Shown piece after piece: positions 14,487 through 19,812 of a DNA stretch of 19,812 bases. The DNA comes from an uncultured Flavobacteriales bacterium (GTDB lineage: Bacteria > Bacteroidota > Bacteroidia > Flavobacteriales > Crocinitomicaceae), in NCBI GenBank assembly GCA_946478775.1, contig CAMLDR010000072.1:1-19812 (forward strand), in the 5' to 3' direction. The position numbers and the translations under genes are program-made. The stretch's first letter is position 1, and each line of letters begins with the position of its first letter. The notes beneath the pieces are model-generated. The model was not told the origin of the DNA, did not search any database, and saw only the letters and a list, made by a program, of their open reading frames with translations.

Positions 14487-14641
14487 TTTATTTCACTTAT
14501 TAAAATATGTTTTATTTCACTGCTTTTTTTTAGACTTATAACACGAACAATTAAATTCATGATATTTTCAGTGAAAACCTTAGTTAAAACAAACACTTTT
14601 TTAAATAATGTATACTTTCATGCAACGATTAAATTAATTAT

Positions 14642-14661
14642 TTCGTTTTAAAATAAACGAA
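14642..14661. promoter_or_regulatory. Inverted repeat ahead of the small secreted protein gene
   Basis: TTCGTTT (14642-14648), TAAAAT and AAACGAA (14655-14661) form a perfect seven-base inverted repeat ending 14 nt before the start codon at 14676. It could be an operator or a 5' leader hairpin. The 189-nt spacer shows no TAnnTTTG on the plus strand, so the promoter is unresolved. Confidence 0.3.
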
Positions 14662-14675
14662 TCAAAATTGAGATT

Positions 14676-15116
14676 ATGAAGAAGATGAATGTTTTAGCAA
14701 AGCTGGCATTGCTTGCTGTTTGCTTCCTATTGTGGAGTAGCAATGCTTTTTCTCAAAGCAAATTCCCTACAGAGTCTATTACCACTGATTGGAATCTTTT
14801 CCAGGAGGTAAAGGGGATAAAATTTTACGCCAAAAAAGAAATTCAATCTTCCGACGAATATATAGTTGTAAAGTTAGAGAATACAAGCAGTAAAGAAATT
14901 ACCATTACTTATACACTTGCCATTCATTACAATTTAGGATGCAACGGATGCAACAGCAGCGAACATACTAAAACATATACTATACCGGCAAATTCCGTTA
15001 TAGAAGGGAGCCTTGAAAACGTCGCTTCACCAATAGCAATGCACCTTACCAATACCAGCCAGAAAAACGGATATATTCCTCAATACATTTCCACAGAGAA
15101 TTTGGTCATTAAATAA
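14676..15116 (+). CDS. Small secreted protein of unknown function
   Basis: A 146-residue protein with a Sec signal peptide (about 1-27, LALLAVCFLLWSSNAFSQ). The mature part of about 119 residues is predicted mainly beta: IKFYAKKEIQ, EYIVVKLENTSSKEITITYTLAIHY, and TYTIPANSVIEGSLENVA. Alternating strands and Asn/Thr richness suggest an immunoglobulin-like or other beta-sandwich fold. A short Cys motif, GCNGCNSS, is the only striking local feature and could form a disulfide. I do not recognise a named family. It has no T9SS tail. The gene sits 7 nt before a T9SS type B surface protein, so the two are very probably one transcript, and this may be its periplasmic or surface partner. Confidence 0.75.
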   Translation: MKKMNVLAKLALLAVCFLLWSSNAFSQSKFPTESITTDWNLFQEVKGIKFYAKKEIQSSDEYIVVKLENTSSKEITITYTLAIHYNLGCNGCNSSEHTKTYTIPANSVIEGSLENVASPIAMHLTNTSQKNGYIPQYISTENLVIK

Positions 15117-15123
15117 CATTCAC

Positions 15124-17079
15124 ATGAAAAAATTAGTATTCTTTATAGCAATTTTGGCTTCTGGTCAATTGTTCAGTCAAACCGATTGTTATGTTTCTGT
15201 CTCACCAATGGATACTACCGTTTGTCCGGGAGCTCCTGTAACCATAAATGTAATGGCATCCCTTTTAGATGCTAACCAGAGTTTTAATTTTAACAATGGT
15301 GTTATTCCCACGGGTTGGGCCACACAGGGAGGACTTGGCTTTGCTCCCCCATGCGCTCCTCCTTCGCCTGACGGAACTAACTTCTACTGGGCATCGACAA
15401 ACGGAGCCACTCCGTCCATTACCTCGGCTGCTTTCGATATTCATTGCCCCGGAGGTTATATTACTTTCGAAATGATCTATTCCGGCGGTACTACTTCTCC
15501 TTGTGAACAACCTGAACTATACAATGAGGGAGTTGCTTTGCAGTATAGTCTCGACGGAGGTATTACGTGGATAACTATCAACTATTGGGCCTGGAACGGA
15601 GATGTCCTGACGACTATACCGACAGCGATAAATCCTTCGGCATCATTCGGTGGTGGTAATGCTCTAAACACATGGACTGAGTTTAATGTTCCCATTCCGG
15701 CAGCTGCAAATACTACCAACACCATGTTCAGATGGTACCAGGAGAACACATCAGGAAATGATTATGATAACTGGGGACTGGACAATATCGTCATCTATGC
15801 TTTGGGAGGAAGCTGTTCTTCAAACGTTGACTTAGTATGGAGCAACGGTTTAACAGGAACTAACAATACGCTTATCGCCGGAGCAGCAGGTACTGATTCA
15901 ACATTTACGGTTGATGTTTATGATACAACTGGTGTATTGCAATGTACTTCCTCTCCGATTACCATTCATGTTTATGATGATGTATTAAACTACAATCTTC
16001 AGGATTACGCCTATTCTTACTGTCCTACAACAAATCCTTCCGTTCAGGTTACGAATATCACAGGAGCAATTCTTCCATATTCGGTAAACTGGACAACTAT
16101 TCCAAGTACGAATAACCCGCAGGTCTTATCCACCAATGGTGCGGAACACGACTCAATAACCTATAACGTGACAATCTCAGACGGATGTGGATTCTTCCGA
16201 AACGACAGTGTCATACTTGTTGTCAATAAGCTCCTCAACATCGATTCACTCGTTCCGTATGACGCCAGTGCGTGTATCAATGACGGAGCTGTTGTGGCTT
16301 ACGTTTCCGGACTTACCGCTGTTAATAACCAACCGATGTATACATGGAATGGTCCGGGAGCAACAAACCCAAGCTTCATTAACTCTACAGTTTGGACAAA
16401 CCGTTCTCCGGGATGGTACTACTTTACCGTTAGCGATGATGTTTGTACGGATTCAGACAGTGTTTTTATAGACATTAAAAACCCTCCGGTAGCAATTATC
16501 AGTGCAAATCCCTTAGCCGGTTGTGCGCCGTTTAATGTAACCTTTGAAAACGATAGCCAGAATGCTACCAATTATTTGTGGGATTTCGGTGATGGTACAG
16601 TTATCAACGTAAACGATGAGAATTCTCAACTACATACTTACTCTGGAAATGCGGATATCATGCTGATTGCATACGATGCAGCTAACTGTTCGGATACAGC
16701 TTACGTAAGTGTTTCTGTTCAAACTTGCGGATGTACGGACCCATTAGCTGTCAACTATGATCCAACAGCAGTAGCAAATGATGGATCTTGCAGTTATCCT
16801 GAACCGATCTTCACCGTTCCAAACATCTTTACACCAAATGGTGACGGAGACAATGATTTCTTTGAGTTTACAGTAATAAACTATTCAAATATTGATTTTG
16901 AGGTGGTAAACCGCTGGGGAAATCCTATTTTCCAGGGTTCTGGCCTTAGTCCGAAATGGGATGGAAAAGTAGACGGTGTACTTTCTGCTGATGGTGTTTA
17001 TTTTGTGAACTACAAGATCACAAGTATTAAAGGAGATAAAGTGGTTGAAGGACAAACATTTGTTCATTTGATCCGATAA
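15124..17079 (+). CDS. T9SS type B surface protein with reelin-like and PKD domains
   Basis: A 651-residue exported, probably adhesin-like protein. It begins with a Sec signal peptide (1-19, ending LFSQ). About residues 55-235 resemble the jelly-roll subrepeat of reelin: GGYITFEMIYSGG, CEQPELYNEGVALQYS, DGGITWITINYW, and later NWGLDNIVIYALGG. The middle (240-450) is beta-rich with Cys pairs and SprB/Ig-like pieces. A PKD domain occupies about 453-534 (LAGCAPFNVTFENDS, then NYLWDFGDGT). A CTDPLAVNYDPTA...NDGSC motif (535-557), known from many Bacteroidota surface proteins, precedes the gliding-motility-associated/T9SS type B sorting domain (about 561-651: VPNIFTPNGDGDNDFF, VVNRWGNPIFQ, WDGKVDG, GVYFVNYKI). 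Ligand is unknown. The transcript ends at the strong terminator just downstream. Confidence 0.9.
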   Translation: MKKLVFFIAILASGQLFSQTDCYVSVSPMDTTVCPGAPVTINVMASLLDANQSFNFNNGVIPTGWATQGGLGFAPPCAPPSPDGTNFYWASTNGATPSITSAAFDIHCPGGYITFEMIYSGGTTSPCEQPELYNEGVALQYSLDGGITWITINYWAWNGDVLTTIPTAINPSASFGGGNALNTWTEFNVPIPAAANTTNTMFRWYQENTSGNDYDNWGLDNIVIYALGGSCSSNVDLVWSNGLTGTNNTLIAGAAGTDSTFTVDVYDTTGVLQCTSSPITIHVYDDVLNYNLQDYAYSYCPTTNPSVQVTNITGAILPYSVNWTTIPSTNNPQVLSTNGAEHDSITYNVTISDGCGFFRNDSVILVVNKLLNIDSLVPYDASACINDGAVVAYVSGLTAVNNQPMYTWNGPGATNPSFINSTVWTNRSPGWYYFTVSDDVCTDSDSVFIDIKNPPVAIISANPLAGCAPFNVTFENDSQNATNYLWDFGDGTVINVNDENSQLHTYSGNADIMLIAYDAANCSDTAYVSVSVQTCGCTDPLAVNYDPTAVANDGSCSYPEPIFTVPNIFTPNGDGDNDFFEFTVINYSNIDFEVVNRWGNPIFQGSGLSPKWDGKVDGVLSADGVYFVNYKITSIKGDKVVEGQTFVHLIR

Positions 17080-17099
17080 TTAACTAATTTGTTTGAAAG

Positions 17100-17130
17100 G
17101 CCCTGATGATAAATGTCAGGGCTTTTTTTT
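17100..17130 (+). terminator. Rho-independent terminator
   Basis: GCCCTGA (17100-17106) and TCAGGGC (17116-17122) form a perfect seven-pair, GC-rich stem with a 9-nt loop, followed directly by eight T. It lies 20 nt after the stop of the T9SS type B protein gene and should end that transcript. Confidence 0.92.
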
Positions 17131-17137
17131 ATTTTTG
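17130..17137 (+). promoter_or_regulatory. -7 box for the DUF218 gene
   Basis: TATTTTTG is a full match to TAnnTTTG. It begins inside the last base of the terminator T-run and lies 25 nt before the ATG at 17163. The upstream terminator makes an independent promoter necessary here. Confidence 0.45.
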
Positions 17138-17162
17138 ATTTTCTCACTCACTTGAAAAAACG

Positions 17163-17930
17163 ATGTTTTTCATTCTTTCCAAACTATTGCTTTTTACGAT
17201 CAGTCCATTCACCTGGCTGTTAGTAGCATTGTATTTTGCCTTCTTCTCAAAAAAAGCCGTTCGTGCGAAAAGAGCAAAATATGCAGCGATCTTTATCGCA
17301 CTATTTTTCAGCAATACATTCGTATTTAAAGAAGTTTGCAGGCAATGGGAGGTTTTCGGTACACCCCCTTCAGAAATTAAACATTACGATGTTGCAGTGG
17401 TCCTCACAGGTATGGCAGAATACAATAATGATCTGAAAGTATTAAGTCCCAGAAGAGGAATTGACCGGATTTGGCAAACGATTTCACTTTACAAAGCAGG
17501 AAAGATCGACCGCATTCTAATTACCGGAGATCACGGGTATATTGTTGACAAGGGACTGCATGAAGCTTCTCAATTAAAAGAAATACTGGTTCACTGGGGA
17601 ATTCCGGAACACGTGATTATCACTGAAACCAAGTCAAAAAACACTTATGAAAATGCCGTAGAATCCAAAAAAATACTGGACCGCATATTCCCCCATTCAA
17701 ACTCCATCCTTTTAGTCACTTCAGGGAAGCACATGCGCCGTGCGAGAGCTTGTTTCAAAAAGGCAGGAGTGTCGTGTGACACTTATTCAACGGATTTGTA
17801 TACCGGTCCCAAACGCTCCTATGCTTTTGATGAAGTCATTATTCCGGATGTTAGTACCATGAACGACTGGCATGGATTACTTAAAGAACTAATCGGCTAC
17901 ATTGCCTATGATCTAACCGGAAAGATCTGA
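17163..17930 (+). CDS. YdcF/ElyC/SanA-type DUF218 membrane protein
   Basis: A 255-residue protein with two N-terminal hydrophobic helices (about 3-27 and 37-56) and a DUF218 domain (about 75-250). Family marks are YDVAVVLTGM at the domain start, GKIDRILITGDHG, HWGIPEHVIITETKSKNTYENA (the conserved S/T-x-N-T-x-E-N-A box), and ILLVTSGKHMRRARACFKKAGV (the VTS-x-H-M-x-R-A box). ElyC and SanA proteins in enterobacteria influence peptidoglycan and envelope integrity, but the reaction is not settled and the role here is inferred. The glycine-rich opening is LTGM rather than LGG/LGAG. The stop codon lies one nucleotide from the end of the convergent next gene, with no terminator between them. Confidence 0.87.
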   Translation: MFFILSKLLLFTISPFTWLLVALYFAFFSKKAVRAKRAKYAAIFIALFFSNTFVFKEVCRQWEVFGTPPSEIKHYDVAVVLTGMAEYNNDLKVLSPRRGIDRIWQTISLYKAGKIDRILITGDHGYIVDKGLHEASQLKEILVHWGIPEHVIITETKSKNTYENAVESKKILDRIFPHSNSILLVTSGKHMRRARACFKKAGVSCDTYSTDLYTGPKRSYAFDEVIIPDVSTMNDWHGLLKELIGYIAYDLTGKI

Positions 17931-17931
17931 T

Positions 17932-18912
17932 TCAGCGGTTCCCCGCAGGAACAGGTGTTGAATCAGCCGCGTTCAGGGGAACTTCTTTGGGTTTTACCTG
18001 TTCTTTATTGTATTTCGAAGCATTGCAAAATCCAATAATTGCAGGAGCAGGAAAAGCCATCCAACCGGCATAATCAAACCATTTCGCTTTCACTTTTAAG
18101 GACTCAATCTTTTTTCGGTCAGTAGAATCACGATAATCCAGGTACTGAAAAGTGTTTTTTCCACTGTTCTTTCTCACACCAATCGAATCAGGAAAGGGGT
18201 TGTACAAAAAATCCCATCCTTTCTTATCATAATAAGCAGAATCGTTTTGAAAATTGGGTTTGATCCGGTTGAAATACAAAAATCCCTCCCGGTTACAATC
18301 TACCTCTACCGGATGTGCATCGTGATCTCCTTTACTCAGAATTGCAGGAAGCCCCACCCGGATCAGGTATGCGAATCCCATTCTTTTGCTTTGAAGATAA
18401 TGTCCGTATTCGTGTTGAAAAATACGGTTATCCGGATCGGGAGTGCAGTTTTTCTTTGCCAGGATGTAATTACCGAAACAAATACCTGTCCATCTCACAT
18501 TCATATTCAATAAGGTGCTTCCGTTCGCATAATGAACCGTATTTGCCTTGCAGAGTGCTGTATTATAGAAATGCGCCATAAAAAAACCTATCCCGGTTTG
18601 GGGTCCCTGGTAAGTCAGCCTGGAACCTACTTCCAAAAAACGCTTCCCCGGACTTGAATTGGTATCGGAAACAAACAAACCTCCCCAAATCCTGGCATCG
18701 TTCTTTGCTGTTTGATTCGCTCTTTTCCATGCAGCTTTCCATCGTTTCTCCTTTGTTTTAGCAAAACCGACAAAAAAACCGCTGATCCAGGAATCGATAA
18801 TGAAATAATCGGATCCACGCGGAGAAAGCCCGGAGGCAGTAGCTGGCTGCACAAAAAGGAGGCACAGAAGTGCAAAAAACAGGGATTTGAAATGCTTCAC
18901 CAATTTGTTCAT
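17932..18912 (-). CDS. Secreted HEYGH putative metalloprotease, RHS-C-terminus-like
   Basis: A 326-residue protein with a Sec signal peptide (about 1-27, LFFALLCLLFVQPATA). The core (about 55-260) contains a zinc-metallopeptidase signature HEYGH (167-171) in the context DPDNRIFQHEYGHYLQSKRMG. A downstream acidic site in HPVEVDCNREG (E203/D205) may be the third metal ligand. Other segments are WKAAWKRANQTAKNDARIW, LEVGSRLTYQGPQTGIGF, GWDFLYNPFP and KVKAKWFDYAG. From memory, this order matches the C-terminal domain of many Bacteroidota RHS-repeat proteins, where it may be a toxin or processing domain. Here it stands alone with a signal peptide and no RHS repeats. The C-terminal 45 residues are Pro/Lys-rich and low in structure. 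Proteolytic activity is inferred, not shown. Confidence 0.72.
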   Translation of the reverse strand: MNKLVKHFKSLFFALLCLLFVQPATASGLSPRGSDYFIIDSWISGFFVGFAKTKEKRWKAAWKRANQTAKNDARIWGGLFVSDTNSSPGKRFLEVGSRLTYQGPQTGIGFFMAHFYNTALCKANTVHYANGSTLLNMNVRWTGICFGNYILAKKNCTPDPDNRIFQHEYGHYLQSKRMGFAYLIRVGLPAILSKGDHDAHPVEVDCNREGFLYFNRIKPNFQNDSAYYDKKGWDFLYNPFPDSIGVRKNSGKNTFQYLDYRDSTDRKKIESLKVKAKWFDYAGWMAFPAPAIIGFCNASKYNKEQVKPKEVPLNAADSTPVPAGNR

Positions 18913-18948
18913 TTCTATTCTAACGAATGAAGGGTAATTTTATGATAT

Positions 18949-18956
18949 CAAATTTA
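18949..18956 (-). promoter_or_regulatory. -7 box for the HEYGH protein gene
   Basis: On the minus strand this reads TAAATTTG, a full TAnnTTTG match, 37 nt before the start codon at 18912. It lies in the 84-nt divergent spacer shared with the lipoprotein gene at 18997. Confidence 0.45.
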
Positions 18957-18996
18957 AAAATAATGTAATTTAGATTCATATTTATTACTTGATCTT

Positions 18997-19812
18997 ATGA
19001 AACAACTCCTATTCTGTTTTTCAATCTGTTTAATTGCTGCTTCCTGCTCAAACAATCAAAAAAAGGATGATTCCGATAAAAACAAACCGGAAAAAAAAGT
19101 GGTGGTAAACGAATCAGAAAACGAGGTTGTTGATACCGTTCCCGACCGGAACCCGGTTGTTTACCAATTGACACCCGCACAGATCCGGAAATTGAACAGC
19201 CTGCTTCCAAAAAAGACCGTAGAATCCATGACAGCTTACCTGGATTCCCTTTCACTGGTGCAAACCGATCAAGATTTTGCGCGCGTCTATCATTATGGAA
19301 AGAACCTTTTTGGAGACATCGAGAAAGCCGTTTCTAACAAATATGCAGATGGATATTCCGGAATGGAAGCACTTAGCTTTATCAATAAATCATTTGCATT
19401 CCGTTCTTCCTGCGAAGCAGAATGCACTGAATTTGTACTGGATTACAGCTTCCTGAACCTGCAAAAGCTGGCACAATACACCAAAGGAAAAGCCGACGAT
19501 GATTTCGTGGCCTTAAAGATACTTGCTGAGGGCGAACAGGGAAGACACGAACCGGGATGGCTCAACTTTTTCGAACGCACCTGGGATTACGGCGGAGGCT
19601 CGCTTTTGGGTGACAGCAACAACTACAAATTCCTGAGCGGTTCTTTCAATGTGATCAAGAAGAGTGATTTGTTCAAAAAGGATCTTTTAGTACTGCGTGA
19701 ACGCGTAATCCATGACATGGAACACCGCATTTATATGTTCCCGAAACCCATTGTACTTGCTGAAATAAACCGCATCCTAAAATCAAAAATCCTGTCGTAC
19801 CCGGAAGCACAC
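18997..19812 (+). CDS. Lipoprotein of unknown function, truncated by window end
   Basis: The frame from the ATG at 18997 is open for 272 codons to the last base, so the C-terminus lies beyond the window. It has a lipoprotein signal with lipobox LIAASC (Cys17). The following SNNQKKDDSD resembles the Gln/Lys/Asp-rich surface-export signals reported for Bacteroidota lipoproteins, so it may be displayed outside. Residues about 60-272 are helical, with aromatic-rich segments such as HEPGWLNFFERTWDYGGG and a Cys pair in SSCEAECTEF. I do not recognise the family. It is divergent from the HEYGH protein with an 84-nt spacer. No perfect -7 box is visible on the plus strand. Confidence 0.78.
   Translation, partial: MKQLLFCFSICLIAASCSNNQKKDDSDKNKPEKKVVVNESENEVVDTVPDRNPVVYQLTPAQIRKLNSLLPKKTVESMTAYLDSLSLVQTDQDFARVYHYGKNLFGDIEKAVSNKYADGYSGMEALSFINKSFAFRSSCEAECTEFVLDYSFLNLQKLAQYTKGKADDDFVALKILAEGEQGRHEPGWLNFFERTWDYGGGSLLGDSNNYKFLSGSFNVIKKSDLFKKDLLVLRERVIHDMEHRIYMFPKPIVLAEINRILKSKILSYPEAH

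Noticed and set aside
14565..14577. TTTTCA-G-TGAAAA palindrome in the 14487-14675 spacer as an operator
   Set aside because: It is short and AT-rich, in a very AT-rich spacer, and not tied to a recognisable promoter, so chance is the simpler explanation.
15265..15510. Opposite-strand and alternative-frame ORFs inside larger genes (for example 15265-15510, 7802-8096, 10201-10530, 18247-18581)
   Set aside because: Each lies fully within a gene with clear domains and shows no signal peptide, motif or family resemblance of its own; they are frame shadows.
17912..17950. AACCG/CGGTT stem between the DUF218 and HEYGH genes as a shared terminator
   Set aside because: It is a five-base stem with a 16-nt loop made of coding bases and no T-run on either strand.
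1..19812. CRISPR array, tRNA, rRNA, transposase or prophage genes
   Set aside because: No regularly spaced direct repeats, cloverleaf-like segments, integrase or transposase motifs, or phage structural genes were found on either strand.

Overview
The window reads as a chromosomal segment of a Bacteroidota bacterium, most likely Flavobacteriales (a Fluviicola/Crocinitomicaceae-type genome is my guess, not something I can test here). The evidence is threefold. Two proteins carry type IX secretion (T9SS) type A C-terminal sorting domains and one carries a type B, gliding-motility-associated domain. Several start regions have a Bacteroidota -7 box (TAnnTTTG) instead of a sigma70 -10. Leaders are AT-rich and Shine-Dalgarno-poor, and there are many Sec and lipoprotein signal peptides. 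I see no rRNA, tRNA, CRISPR, transposase or phage gene. It looks like stable chromosome.

Left block (minus strand, 23-5357): a membrane-anchored TPR protein and ribH (lumazine synthase) form a tight pair. A repeat-like spacer follows, then glmM (phosphoglucosamine mutase) coupled to a secreted SH3-domain protein, then a MuiA/DUF4139 family protein. These are housekeeping and envelope functions.

Central block (plus strand, about 5556-10782): a cobalamin riboswitch heads a four-gene, translationally coupled operon. It encodes a DUF4465 protein with a T9SS tail, a BtuB-type TonB-dependent receptor, a BtuG-type (YncE-like/DUF5074) beta-propeller lipoprotein, and a second T9SS-tailed surface protein. 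This looks like a vitamin B12 capture and outer-membrane import system in which two accessory proteins use T9SS. It is the most interesting part of the window. A possible 30-codon leader ORF sits between the riboswitch and the first gene, with its stop overlapping that gene's start.

Right-centre block (10817-14486): a GbsR/MarR regulator, a DCC-family (DUF393) membrane protein and a YfcH/TIGR01777 SDR enzyme form a probable unit. The first two genes share an upstream palindrome, TTTCAA-N6-TTGAAA, which is a good candidate operator. A DUF389 membrane protein converges from the other strand.

Right block (14676-19812): a small secreted protein sits 7 nt before a 651-aa T9SS type B adhesin-like protein with a reelin-like region and a PKD domain, closed by a clear intrinsic terminator. 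Next come a YdcF/ElyC-type DUF218 protein, a convergent secreted HEYGH putative metalloprotease resembling the C-terminal domain of Bacteroidota RHS proteins, and a divergent lipoprotein that runs off the window end.
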